From Aurantibacter_A sp965215845 (GTDB lineage: Bacteria; Bacteroidota; Bacteroidia; Flavobacteriales; Flavobacteriaceae): a stretch of 64,000 nucleotides of DNA. Under the pieces are notes generated by a model. The model ran no database searches. It was not told the origin of the DNA and worked only from the letters and a program-made list of their open reading frames with translations. Shown here one piece after another: positions 54,636 through 62,992 of this stretch. Location: positions 682,001 through 746,000 of the forward strand of contig CBDCEL010000004.1 in the NCBI GenBank assembly GCA_965215845.1, given 5' to 3'. The translations under genes and the position numbers were made by a program. Position 1 is the first letter of the stretch. Every line of letters starts with the position of its first letter.

Positions 54636-55049
54636 TCAATAGATCGAAAACCGTTTATCAAAGTGATTTTTGAGGAACAAAACCTGTATACCGATAAAGA
54701 AAGTAAAACCGATTACGGCATAAAAGAAAACATTGGAAATTTTAAAATCGGGCATAGCCGGCAACTCCAGCCCCGTGAGAAAATCAATTTGCAGGGTCGC
54801 TGCCCACGAATTTTCCGCCTGTACATTCCCAAAAATAAAGTAAGCCATAACACCAAAAACCAAAACACCGAGAACACCCCAAACCTTTTTTGAAATAAGG
54901 GGTCTATATTCTGTAATGCTTGATTTTGACAAGACCTCGATACGCGACATCAATTTGGTCGTAAAACCCAAAGAAGGAGATTCCAAGGGTAAATCCTTTA
55001 GCAACCTTTCTGTAAATTCGTTCAATTTTTCATCTGTTTCCTTCTCCAT
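54636..55049 (-). CDS. putative anti-sigma factor, two-helix membrane protein
   Basis: A 137-residue protein. The N-terminal cytoplasmic part (ETDEKLNEFTERLLKDLPLESPSLGFTTKLMSRIEVL) precedes two membrane helices (about 52-70 and 106-125). It overlaps the 3' end of the sigma factor gene by 20 bp, the arrangement of many ECF sigma/anti-sigma pairs. No zinc-finger His-Cys motif is visible. The role is inferred from position and topology. Confidence 0.75.
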   Translation of the reverse strand: MEKETDEKLNEFTERLLKDLPLESPSLGFTTKLMSRIEVLSKSSITEYRPLISKKVWGVLGVLVFGVMAYFIFGNVQAENSWAATLQIDFLTGLELPAMPDFKISNVFFYAVIGFTFFIGIQVLFLKNHFDKRFSIY

Positions 55050-55620
55050 AATTTTCTAACATTGTGGGTTCCAATCTTTCCTTTAAAATTACTGCCAAAC
55101 GTTTTCTTGCACGAAATAGTTTGACCTTGGCATTGTTCGGTTCGATACCAACAACTTTTGCAATTTCCTCGAGTTTCAAATCTTTGTAATAAAACAGTGT
55201 GATCAGCACGGCATCTTCCTCGGGCAATCGGTCTAGACATTCTTTGACCGCATTTTCTCGGTCGGCCATATCCATAAGGTCGAAAGCCGTTTCCAAGCTC
55301 TTTATTTGATTGATATTGAAATCATCGATACCTACGGTATGGTATTTTCTTTTATAGGTTTTGATCCGATCTAAACACGAATTATAGGCTATTCTATACA
55401 TCCAAGTCGAAAACTTCGAGTCGCCCTTAAAGCCTTTTATATGCTTATGTACTTTCAGAAATACGTCTTGCGCCACTTCTTCCGCTTCCTCTCTATTTTT
55501 GAGCATCTGTAAGGCAAGTGTGAAAACCATATTTTTATAACGATCGACCAATACTGCAAAAGCGGCATTGTCTCCGGTCACTGTTTTGTCGATATAAAAT
55601 TGGTCGTTGTCGGTTGACAT
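55030..55620 (-). CDS. ECF-type RNA polymerase sigma factor
   Basis: A 196-residue protein from the ATG at 55620; the longer in-frame start at 55695 adds 25 atypical residues. Region 2 reads DNAAFAVLVDRYKNMVFTLALQMLKNREEAEEVAQDVFLKV, then FKGDSKFSTWMYRIAYNSCLDRIK; region 4 is LPEEDAVLITLFYYKDLKLEEIAKVVGIEPNNAKVKLFRARKRL. It directs the core polymerase to a stress or envelope regulon. Stop codon overlaps the start of the putative anti-sigma gene. Confidence 0.93.
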   Translation of the reverse strand: MSTDNDQFYIDKTVTGDNAAFAVLVDRYKNMVFTLALQMLKNREEAEEVAQDVFLKVHKHIKGFKGDSKFSTWMYRIAYNSCLDRIKTYKRKYHTVGIDDFNINQIKSLETAFDLMDMADRENAVKECLDRLPEEDAVLITLFYYKDLKLEEIAKVVGIEPNNAKVKLFRARKRLAVILKERLEPTMLENYGEGNR

Positions 55621-55758
55621 GTATGTCTTTGACGATAATAAAAGCCCATCGGTTACAATGATATCTACAAAATATTTAGGAAAAGTTGTAACCATGATTA
55701 AAAACTTGCCGTCATACCCATGAACCGAATAAAATTAATCAAATAAAAAACGAACATC

Positions 55759-56103
55759 ATGGCAGAGGCAATTTTAATCCCCATCAGTTTTTTCATAGCT
55801 GTATTCGCGATAATGTACCTTTATTACACCACAAGAAACAAAGAGCGTTTGGCACTTATAGAAAAAGGGGCCGATGCAAGTATTTTCTTTAGTAGAAAGG
55901 GACGGACCCCAACTTGGAAAATTATTTTAATGAATGTGGCACTTTTACTTATGAGCATTGGGTTAGCCATATTTATTGCTGCATTTATAAGCGAAATTGG
56001 GCTGGATGAAGACATTGCTTATCCAGGCACGATTTTCTTAATGGCAGGTATAGGTTTATTTGTTGGATTTACAATGACCAAAAAATTGGACAAGGAAGAA
56101 TAA
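55759..56103 (+). CDS. small membrane protein (DUF6249-like)
   Basis: A 114-residue protein with three hydrophobic segments (about 5-24, 52-72, 84-106) and a charged cytoplasmic stretch between the first two (TTRNKERLALIEKGADASIFFSRKGRTP). The pattern RNKERLALIEKG is typical of DUF6249 membrane proteins, which in Flavobacteriia often lie beside a sigma factor gene. Divergent from the sigma gene with a 138-bp gap; role unknown. Confidence 0.75.
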   Translation: MAEAILIPISFFIAVFAIMYLYYTTRNKERLALIEKGADASIFFSRKGRTPTWKIILMNVALLLMSIGLAIFIAAFISEIGLDEDIAYPGTIFLMAGIGLFVGFTMTKKLDKEE

Positions 56104-56130
56104 CGGTATAAGATTTCATCAATCAAAGCA

Positions 56131-56160
56131 AAACCATCTGTCAATTGGCAGATGGTTTTT
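56131..56160 (+). terminator. rho-independent terminator
   Basis: AACCATCTG/CAGATGGTT (56132-56140, 56149-56157) with an 8-nt loop and a T run. It separates the membrane protein gene from the MOSC gene. Confidence 0.85.
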
Positions 56161-56173
56161 CTATTTTTACAGG

Positions 56174-56806
56174 ATGAAGGTAATTTCTACCAATATTGGC
56201 AACCCAACGACAATTGAATGGAATGGTAAAATCGAGCAAACCGGAATCTTCAAATATCCTGTCGATGAACCTCTTTATCTGACCAAAAATGATGTTGCGA
56301 ACGATACGGTAATAGACCGGGTGCACCATGCCGGCATAAACAAGGCCTGTTATCTTTTTGCTTCCAATAACTATCCTTATTGGAAAAAACTTTACCCGGA
56401 CCTTGAGTGGAATTGGGGTATGTTCGGAGAAAATCTGACAGTTGAAGGTCTAGACGAAGGAGTCATCAGAATCGGCGATATCTATAAAATCGGTACGGCC
56501 CTGGTGCAGGTATCACAGCCTAGGGAACCTTGTTACAAACTCGGAATTCGCTTTGGCAATCAAAAAATACTTCGCCAATTCATAAACCACAATCGTTCGG
56601 GCACCTATGTACGTATTTTAGAGGAGGGCGAGGTTAGCACAGGCGATGAAATCGCTCTTGTCGAACAATCTGAGAATACCTTGACGGTACAACAATTTTA
56701 TGAATTGATGTTTTTAAAAGAAAAACCAAGGGAGATGCTTGCCCTGTTCATGGAAAATCCCTCTGTTCCCCAATATAAAAAAGACCGGTATCAAAAATAT
56801 CTCTGA
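56174..56806 (+). CDS. MOSC-domain protein (YiiM-like)
   Basis: A 210-residue protein. It has the YiiM-like MOSC layout: GIFKYPVDEPLYLTKNDVANDTVIDRVHHAGINKACYLF, WGMFGENLTVEGLDEG, VQVSQPREPCYKLGIRF (conserved Cys) and a C-terminal helical 3-alpha tail. MOSC proteins handle molybdenum cofactor sulfur or act as molybdenum-dependent reductases of N-hydroxylated compounds. The cofactor is inferred from the family. 24 bp upstream of the DUF885 gene. Confidence 0.9.
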   Translation: MKVISTNIGNPTTIEWNGKIEQTGIFKYPVDEPLYLTKNDVANDTVIDRVHHAGINKACYLFASNNYPYWKKLYPDLEWNWGMFGENLTVEGLDEGVIRIGDIYKIGTALVQVSQPREPCYKLGIRFGNQKILRQFINHNRSGTYVRILEEGEVSTGDEIALVEQSENTLTVQQFYELMFLKEKPREMLALFMENPSVPQYKKDRYQKYL

Positions 56807-56830
56807 ATCAAATCTCTAACTCGCTTAATA

Positions 56831-58600
56831 ATGAAGAAAGTAAAATTATTCGCAACCTTGTTCGTGCTGATCATCTCTTGCAAAGAAGAACCCAAGGAAG
56901 CCACCAAAGAATATCCGCCACTGGCAGACGTCTTGAATGCCTATTACGAAGATGGATTAAAACTGAATCCGCTCGGTGCGACTTTTCAAGGAGATTCCCG
57001 CTATAACGATACGCTGCCGAATTTTTTGTCCTCCACCTTTGAAAAGGAACTACGGGAATATTTCACCAATTACAAATCGAAATTGGCCAACTATGACGAT
57101 GCCAATCTTTCTGAAAGCGAAAAAATGAGCAAGGCCATCATGCAGTGGGAATGTGATATTAACCTTGAAGGTCTTGATTTTCCCAGCTACACGCCTATAG
57201 ACCAAATGTGGTCGCTGAACTTGATGATCGGACAATTGGCCAGTGGTGCCAGTGCGCAACCATTTGAAACCGTGGACGATTATGAAAATTGGTTATCAAG
57301 GCTAGACGATTACAGTGAGTGGTTGGCCTCGGCGAAAACAAAAATGCAAGCGGGCATAAAGTCTGGCAATGTATTGCCCAAGTCATTGATCAAAAAAGTA
57401 ATCCCGCAATTGACCAGCGTCGCCGATGCAAAATTAGAGGATAATCTTTTCTACAGCCCGATCAAAAATTTTCCTGATGGTTTTTCCGACGAGGATAAAA
57501 CCAAATTGAAAGCGGCATATGCCAAAACGATTTCGGAGAAAATCGTTCCGGGCTATAAAGACCTGCGCGATTTTATGAGCACCGAGTATATGGAGGCGGG
57601 TCGTGAGTCAAGTGGCTATGATGCGGTGCCGAAGGGAAAGGAATACTATGCCCATCAAATAAAACTATACACTACGACCACAATGTCAGCCGATGAAATT
57701 CATGAGCTCGGACTTTCAGAGGTTGCCCGGATCTCGGCTGAAATGGAAAAAATCAAGGAACAAGTCGGGTTTGAGGGAGACCTAAAGTCTTTTTTTGATT
57801 ATGTAAGGAACAAAAAGGAACTGATGCCCTTCACAGATCCGCAGCAGGTCATCGATAATTTCAATGCGATCCATAAAAAAATGAAGCCCAAGGTCGACAA
57901 GTTGTTCGACAAGCAGCCTAAAACGGCTTTCGAAGTTCGTCGTACGGAAGCCTTCAGGGAAGCTTCCGCAAGTGCGGAATATAATCCTGGGTCTGTTGAC
58001 GGCACACGTCCTGGAATTTTCTATGTTCCTATTCCAGATGTGAAAAAGTACAATATTTATTCAGATGAAGACCTTTTTCTTCACGAAGCCATTCCAGGGC
58101 ATCATTTTCAGATTTCGTTGACGCAGGAAAACGAAGACCTCCCTAAATTTAGGAAGACCCTATGGTACAGTGCATTTGGAGAGGGCTGGGCCCTCTACAC
58201 CGAATCATTGGGCAAAGAACTGGGGCTCTACGAGGATCCTTATCAGTATTTTGGAATGCTGGGCGCGGAAATGCATCGTGCCATTCGACTAGTGGTCGAC
58301 ACAGGTTTGCATTCAAAAGGCTGGACACGTGAGAAGGCCATTCAATATTCATTGGACAATGAAGCCGAATCCGAGGCGAGCATCATATCTGAAATCGAAC
58401 GCTATATGGCCAATCCGGGTCAGGCACTTTCCTATAAAATCGGACAGCTTAAAATTCGTGAGCTTCGAGCAAAGGCGGAAAAAGAGTTGGGTGATAAATT
58501 CGACATCCGTGAATTCCATAACCAAGTTTTGGAAACGGGCTGTGTGCCTTTGGCCCTATTGGAAGATAAAATCAATGATTGGATTTCGTCAAAAAAGTAA
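56831..58600 (+). CDS. DUF885-family peptidase-like lipoprotein
   Basis: A 589-residue protein with lipobox LIISC (Cys16). The DUF885 signature is HEAIPGHHFQ (418-427), giving an HExxxGHH-type metal site, followed by GEGWALYTE with a further metal-ligand Glu and the late LDNEAESE helix. Such proteins are probably periplasmic metallopeptidases; activity is not proven for most members. Co-directional with the MOSC gene. Confidence 0.88.
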   Translation: MKKVKLFATLFVLIISCKEEPKEATKEYPPLADVLNAYYEDGLKLNPLGATFQGDSRYNDTLPNFLSSTFEKELREYFTNYKSKLANYDDANLSESEKMSKAIMQWECDINLEGLDFPSYTPIDQMWSLNLMIGQLASGASAQPFETVDDYENWLSRLDDYSEWLASAKTKMQAGIKSGNVLPKSLIKKVIPQLTSVADAKLEDNLFYSPIKNFPDGFSDEDKTKLKAAYAKTISEKIVPGYKDLRDFMSTEYMEAGRESSGYDAVPKGKEYYAHQIKLYTTTTMSADEIHELGLSEVARISAEMEKIKEQVGFEGDLKSFFDYVRNKKELMPFTDPQQVIDNFNAIHKKMKPKVDKLFDKQPKTAFEVRRTEAFREASASAEYNPGSVDGTRPGIFYVPIPDVKKYNIYSDEDLFLHEAIPGHHFQISLTQENEDLPKFRKTLWYSAFGEGWALYTESLGKELGLYEDPYQYFGMLGAEMHRAIRLVVDTGLHSKGWTREKAIQYSLDNEAESEASIISEIERYMANPGQALSYKIGQLKIRELRAKAEKELGDKFDIREFHNQVLETGCVPLALLEDKINDWISSKK

Positions 58601-58715
58601 TATCGTTCACTCTGGGGCGCTTGCCATCCAATGAAAGTCATCGGAAAGAAAAAATGGATTCTAAACCTTGATTGAATCTCGAGAGATTGATAAACATCGA
58701 CCAATACCAAAATAA

Positions 58716-59075
58716 ATGATCTACCCATGGCACCTATACTTGATGGCAATAGTCTATTTCGTGGCTGGACTGATGCATTTCATACGCCCTCAAATGTACA
58801 TGCGCATCTTGCCCGGTTACCTGCCAGGCCATAAATTTTTGGTGACCTTTAGTGGCCTTGCCGAGATTTGCCTTGGGGTGGCGCTATGCTTTCCCGCTAC
58901 CAAAGACGCGGCAATATACCTAATCATCGCCATGCTTACATTTTTTTTGCCCGTGCACCTTCACATGCTTTTTGATAAAAAGGCTTCTATGGGACTGCCT
59001 AAATGGATGTTGCTACTGCGTATTCCATTGCAATTTCTGTTAATGTTCTGGGCTTATTGGTATTTAAGATTTTGA
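58716..59075 (+). CDS. DoxX-like small membrane protein
   Basis: A 119-residue protein with four helices (about 5-22, 42-58, 65-82, 98-117). FVAGLMHFIRPQMYMRILPGYLPGHKFLVTFSGLAEICLGVAL is the DoxX-like/DUF4281-type start with a His in helix 1. Function is not established. A hairpin (59092-59139) follows. Confidence 0.8.
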   Translation: MIYPWHLYLMAIVYFVAGLMHFIRPQMYMRILPGYLPGHKFLVTFSGLAEICLGVALCFPATKDAAIYLIIAMLTFFLPVHLHMLFDKKASMGLPKWMLLLRIPLQFLLMFWAYWYLRF

Positions 59076-59091
59076 TGTTATCCAATAACAA

Positions 59092-59139
59092 ATACCCCAA
59101 AGGCCTGTGCCGCGAATTGGCATCTCACCTTTGGGGTAT
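59092..59139 (+). terminator. hairpin after the DoxX-like gene
   Basis: ATACCCCAAAGG (59092-59103) and CCTTTGGGGTAT (59128-59139) form a perfect 12-bp stem with a 24-nt loop. There is no good T run on either strand, so it may work through the structure alone or shelter the 3' end of the message. Confidence 0.6.
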
Positions 59140-59166
59140 TAACTCAACTTAACCAACTATTTTGTT

Positions 59167-59244
59167 TTAGTCGAACCACGATCTTTTTTTTGAAGCAAAC
59201 AGTAAAACTATTTCCTCCAACATTCTTTCGATTTTTTTCTTCAT
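59167..59244 (-). CDS. possible 25-residue small protein
   Basis: On the minus strand the frame MKKKIERMLEEIVLLFASKK (then RSWFD) runs from ATG at 59242-59244 to TAA at 59167. It forms one amphipathic/hydrophobic helix with a basic end. It lies between the DoxX-like and secreted-protein genes, in a 254-bp space. No homologue is known to me; it could be random. Confidence 0.25.
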   Translation of the reverse strand: MKKKIERMLEEIVLLFASKKRSWFD

Positions 59245-59329
59245 GATATTAACCTTTAAATACGGTCTTTGGCCGGATTGTAGTCACCATTCTTAGTTCT
59301 ATAAGCATCGCTCAAAACTTCAAAAACCG

Positions 59330-59908
59330 CTAGATTTCAATGGTTTTGTAATAGGTGTCCGTATCTTTCTTTACAACGATCGAATATTCGCCCTCAAAAG
59401 CATTTTTGAAATTGAAGGCTTTTTCCACGAACATCGTATTATTAAAAGTCTCTTTGTACAGGGCTCTTCCCAACGAATCGAAAATTGTGACCTTTACCTC
59501 TTCTTGCTTAAGGTTCAAAAGGCTGAGAAAGAGCATTCCGTCCACTTTTCTATAGATGGGCTTTGGGCTTTCGTCGGAATCGAGCATAATTATCCCATTT
59601 TTGGTCAATCGAAGTGCATAAACGATTTCCTTTAAGGCATTTTCAACTTCGAGAGTATAATCTCCATAGGGAAGGGATTCCAAATTGAACCTCTTGCCAT
59701 AGTTCTTGCTCGGCGTCATTGAATCTGAATAAATGACACGGCCTGTATCGTCAATAAATTTCAGGGAGGTCATTTCCCGTTCGCCTTCCCACCTGAAAAC
59801 GACACTTTTTGATTTTTCATCGGTTTCCAGTCTGGGTTCGCTTGCCATTAATGCCGTCGCTGTAAATAGCGATGCGATAGCGGCTACTGTTCTTATTGTT
59901 TTTTTCAT
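59330..59908 (-). CDS. secreted beta-sandwich protein of unknown function
   Basis: A 192-residue protein with a signal peptide ending ALMAS. The mature part has two similar Ig/fibronectin-like units: FIDDTGRVIYSDSMTPSKNYGKRFNLESLPYGDYTLEVE and IFDSLGRALYKETFNNTMFVEKAFNFKNAFEGEYSIVVK. This resembles the T9SS-associated C-terminal domain style of secreted Bacteroidota proteins, but the final residues (TYYKTIEI) do not show a classic sorting signal. Role unknown. Confidence 0.75.
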   Translation of the reverse strand: MKKTIRTVAAIASLFTATALMASEPRLETDEKSKSVVFRWEGEREMTSLKFIDDTGRVIYSDSMTPSKNYGKRFNLESLPYGDYTLEVENALKEIVYALRLTKNGIIMLDSDESPKPIYRKVDGMLFLSLLNLKQEEVKVTIFDSLGRALYKETFNNTMFVEKAFNFKNAFEGEYSIVVKKDTDTYYKTIEI

Positions 59909-60095
59909 CCTTGTTATTTTATATCGGTTAAAACCGGTTTGTTTAGATTTTGTTTTTTGTTATCTGTGATTTCGATAATTCGACCATTGAACTCTTTTAC
60001 TTGTTTTGAAGCTTGAAAAAAAGGAGTTGGTCCTTGCCTCTGTTGGCGTTTTACTGATTTTAGCTTTCATAGATGTAGGTTTTAAGGTTAACAAT

Positions 60096-60114
60096 TAATT
60101 TTGGTACAAATCTA
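60096..60114. promoter_or_regulatory. divergent -7-like elements in the 364-bp gap
   Basis: TAATTTTG (60096-60103, + strand) and TAGATTTG (60114-60107, minus strand) match the Bacteroidota -7 consensus TAnnTTTG, but a good -33 TTG is not visible for either. A further TAATTTTG lies at 60223-60230, near the AraC gene start. The gap between the secreted protein and the AraC gene (59909-60272) shows no gene. Confidence 0.35.
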
Positions 60115-60272
60115 CCGCCGAGATTCAGTCTGTACTAGGACAGATTTTTCCTGTTTATGTGTTATTTTAACCATCATCAAGGCTAAATAATTGTTAAAGG
60201 TTAAAATAGAACACATTTTGGTTAATTTTGCATAGTCTTTGGTAAAACCGCCATCGTAATTTTACTATTGTT

Positions 60273-61160
60273 ATGAAAAAAGAAATGATACAGCAAAAGC
60301 CTACTTTTGAAGCCATAGAGCCTAGTTTTGGCCATTCTTTTACATATCAAAGGTTTGATTCTGAAAAGAAGAACAAAAACGGCACTACCTGGCATTACCA
60401 TCCTGAGATAGAATTGGTCTATGTGAACGGTGGCTCTGGCAAAAGGCAGATCGGCAGCCATGTTTCCTGTTATAATGATGGTGATTTGGCACTTATCGGC
60501 AGTAACCTACCACATTGCGGTTTCACCGATACCTTGACCGGCAATGAAAGTGAGACCGTTGTTCAGATGAAGTCCGACTTCTTGGGAAACGATTTTTTCG
60601 ATATTCCGGAAATGAAAAAAATACTTGGCCTTTTTGAAATGGCGAAAGGTGGAATTGCATTTTCGGGCCGAACAAAAAAAATAATCGGTAGCAAGATGGA
60701 AATCTTGGAATACCAACCCGACTTTCAAAGGTTGCTTTCCATTTTGAATATTTTGAACGACCTGGCCAATTCGAAAGATTTGGTCATGTTGAACGCCGAA
60801 GGTTTTTCATTGAAGACCGAAGTGAAAGACAACGATCGTATCAACAAGGTTTTCAACTATGTCAAAACAAATTTCCGGGAGGAAATATCTTTGGATAAAA
60901 TGGCCGATTTGGTCAGCATGACCGTACCATCATTCTGCAGGTATTTCAAGAAAATTACAAACAAGACCTTCGTTCAGTTTGTAAACGAATATCGCTTGAC
61001 CCATGCCTCGAAATTGTTGGCCGAACAGCCCCTGACAATTACGGAGGTCTGCTTCGAATGCGGTTTCAACAACTTTTCGCATTTCAATAAATCATTCAAG
61101 TCATTTACTGGGCAAAGCCCTTCGCAGTATAGAAACCAGCTAAAACAGGTCATTTCATGA
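60273..61160 (+). CDS. AraC-family regulator with cupin sensor domain
   Basis: A 295-residue protein. The N-terminal cupin (TWHYHPEIELVYVNGGSGKRQIGSHVSCYNDGDLALIGSNLPH) binds a small ligand; the C-terminal HTH pair is EEISLDKMADLVSMTVPSFCRYFKKITNKTFVQFVNEYRLTHASKLL and ITEVCFECGFNNFSHFNKSFKSFTGQSPSQYR. Its last 4 bp overlap the AlkB-like gene (ATGA), so translation is coupled. Confidence 0.9.
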   Translation: MKKEMIQQKPTFEAIEPSFGHSFTYQRFDSEKKNKNGTTWHYHPEIELVYVNGGSGKRQIGSHVSCYNDGDLALIGSNLPHCGFTDTLTGNESETVVQMKSDFLGNDFFDIPEMKKILGLFEMAKGGIAFSGRTKKIIGSKMEILEYQPDFQRLLSILNILNDLANSKDLVMLNAEGFSLKTEVKDNDRINKVFNYVKTNFREEISLDKMADLVSMTVPSFCRYFKKITNKTFVQFVNEYRLTHASKLLAEQPLTITEVCFECGFNNFSHFNKSFKSFTGQSPSQYRNQLKQVIS

Positions 61161-61759
61161 GTAGGCGGGTTCTCTTGAAAAGACACAACTTGAATTTGCC
61201 CGACAGCGATATTTTTTATTGCCCCAAGTTTTTGGGTCACGAAGAAGCCGATCATTACCTTAGAATATTTACGACCACCGTTCTTTGGCGGCAAGATGAC
61301 ATCAAGGTATTCGGAAAAACATATGCCCAGCCCAGATTGACCGCCCTCTATGGAAACAACGACAAAACCTATTCGTATTCCAACATCACGATGCGTCCAA
61401 ATGAATTCACTAAAGAACTTTCTGAGATAAAGCGAAAAATAGAGAAGCACTGCAGTGCCAGGTTCACGACTTGTTTGCTTAATCTTTACCGTGACGGAAG
61501 GGACAGTAATGGATGGCACGCCGACAATGAAAAGGAGTTGGGAGATAACCCGATCATCGCTTCAATTTCATTGGGGCAAGAACGTTTTTTCCATCTCAGG
61601 CATAAAAGCGATAAAAGTTTGAAGCATAAAATATTGTTGGAACATGGTAGCCTGCTATTAATGAAGGGAGAAACGCAGCATCATTGGTTGCATCAAATTC
61701 CGAAAACGGCGAGACCTATAGGCGAGCGAATCAACTTGACCTTTAGGGTCATAAAATAA
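61157..61759 (+). CDS. AlkB-like 2-oxoglutarate/Fe(II) dioxygenase
   Basis: A 200-residue protein. The HxD metal motif is WHADNE (His121, Asp123); the distal metal His is in HHWLHQIPK and the 2-oxoglutarate Arg in RINLTFR. PRLTALYGNNDKTYSYSNI is the nucleotide-recognition lid typical of AlkB (ALKBH2/3-like). It would reverse alkylation damage in DNA or RNA. Coupled to the AraC gene by an ATGA overlap. Confidence 0.92.
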   Translation: MSRRVLLKRHNLNLPDSDIFYCPKFLGHEEADHYLRIFTTTVLWRQDDIKVFGKTYAQPRLTALYGNNDKTYSYSNITMRPNEFTKELSEIKRKIEKHCSARFTTCLLNLYRDGRDSNGWHADNEKELGDNPIIASISLGQERFFHLRHKSDKSLKHKILLEHGSLLLMKGETQHHWLHQIPKTARPIGERINLTFRVIK

Positions 61760-61762
61760 AAA

Positions 61763-61782
61763 ACGTCCGCCTGGGCGGACGT
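61763..61782. terminator. hairpin, terminator of the AraC-AlkB pair
   Basis: ACGTCCGC/GCGGACGT (61763-61770, 61775-61782) with a 4-nt loop and A/T-rich flanks. A near-identical hairpin lies 130 bp on. Confidence 0.75.
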
Positions 61783-61792
61783 CTATTTATAC

Positions 61793-61864
61793 CTATGTCG
61801 AAAAGTTGCGTACTGTCTTTAATCTGGGGGTAAGTCCTATTAATTTCCACATACCCAACTTCAT
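61793..61864 (-). CDS. possible 23-residue small ORF between two hairpins
   Basis: On the minus strand ATG at 61862-61864 opens MKLGMWKLIGLTPRLKTVRN (then FST), stop TAG at 61793. It lies in the 128 bp between two similar hairpins, so the block could be a small ORF or a small RNA. No support beyond the open frame. The rest of the gap to 62106 shows no gene. Confidence 0.2.
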   Translation of the reverse strand: MKLGMWKLIGLTPRLKTVRNFST

Positions 61865-61910
61865 CTTCAGTAATACAAACCTCGTGCCAAATTTTTGCGT
61901 CCGGGAACAA

Positions 61911-61940
61911 AAAAACGTCCGCCAATTGACGGACGTTTTT
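61911..61940. terminator. second, related bidirectional terminator hairpin
   Basis: AAAAACGTCCG/CGGACGTTTTT (61911-61921, 61930-61940) with an 8-nt loop. It shares ACGTCCGCC and GGACGT with the hairpin at 61763. T runs on both strands suggest it works in both directions. Confidence 0.8.
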
Positions 61941-62106
61941 TTATGTCCTTAGTCTATCAAAGTTTCGAGCTATCTTTAGTATGCGGGACAACACGCTAAT
62001 TTCCTCGCACCGAGACTTCTACATCAATTAACGAATAATATCATCCTGCCCATATTATTTTTGGTCATACGCCCAATTTATACGACAATCTACACCAAAA
62101 GGTCAT

Positions 62107-62877
62107 CTAAAAGAGTTCATTCAGCACTTTTGCCAAACGAAGCCCACCCTTCTGAAGTTGCGATTCAACGGTTGGCCACCATACATAACCGTAACGATAA
62201 TAAAGCTTCTGGCCCACTTCAACGGATTCGTAGATACGATCGGCCATTTCTTGCGATTCTTCGACCCATTCCGAAACATCGCCTTCTTGAATAGACTTGA
62301 CCTGTTTCTTGTTCAATTGAGGCATTTTAGCGGCCAATTCAGTATAGCTCATGCCATAGTCGTCAATCATGTTGGCGTCCCAAACCTTGTGCAGATTACT
62401 GCCCTCGTCAAACCATTGAAGTTGAATATCATTGCCGCCTTTGTCTTCCAATCTTCCCACATGCATGGGCTGATGCAGGTCGCCCACAAAATGAATCAAC
62501 ATTTTTAGATAAAAAACCCGTTCGGCACGAGAACTTCTTTTGTCTTTGACAATTCGTTTGCATTCTTGAATGGCAAAGACCAAGTCACCATATCTAGAAG
62601 GTTCAACATCAGCATAATTTTTTCCATGGGGAATGTTCACGTAGTGCCAAGCACTAAATTTACGATATAGCGAATCTGCCTTTATCTCATCTGCAAAATT
62701 GGATACGGCGGCCAAACTCTGTCCGTCCAAAAGGTCGTTGATCGTCCGTTTTGCCTTTCCTTTCAAATGCCCTTGGGCAATTTCACCGATGACCCTGTGG
62801 CCGGTTTTTGACCAAAAGGGTGCATCTGCAAATGCAAATTGAGTCAATAATAAAACTAGTAAGGTAACTCTTTTCAT
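62107..62877 (-). CDS. secreted S1/P1-type nuclease
   Basis: A 256-residue protein with signal peptide MKRVTLLVLLLTQFAFADA; the start at 62877 puts the N-terminal Trp (APFWSKTGHRVIGEIAQ) just after cleavage, as required for zinc binding in this family. Zinc ligands lie in FADEIKAD, WHYVNIPHGKNY, KMLIHFVGDLHQPMHVG and GGNDIQLQWF..NLHKVWD. It is a trinuclear-zinc, single-strand-specific nuclease/3'-nucleotidase in the periplasm. Conservative family match. Confidence 0.93.
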   Translation of the reverse strand: MKRVTLLVLLLTQFAFADAPFWSKTGHRVIGEIAQGHLKGKAKRTINDLLDGQSLAAVSNFADEIKADSLYRKFSAWHYVNIPHGKNYADVEPSRYGDLVFAIQECKRIVKDKRSSRAERVFYLKMLIHFVGDLHQPMHVGRLEDKGGNDIQLQWFDEGSNLHKVWDANMIDDYGMSYTELAAKMPQLNKKQVKSIQEGDVSEWVEESQEMADRIYESVEVGQKLYYRYGYVWWPTVESQLQKGGLRLAKVLNELF

Positions 62878-62992
62878 TCCGGCCAATTTTCTAAAACGCG
62901 TTCAAAAATAGAAAAAGCGATTTTAATCTATTGTTAAGTTATTGTGGTGTTTGGATAATTAATACAATCTTGCGATAGCCAAGTTTTGATCC

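Noticed and set aside
59101..59244. Riboswitch or RNA gene near the DoxX hairpin
   Set aside because: Only one stem is visible and no known consensus is recognised.
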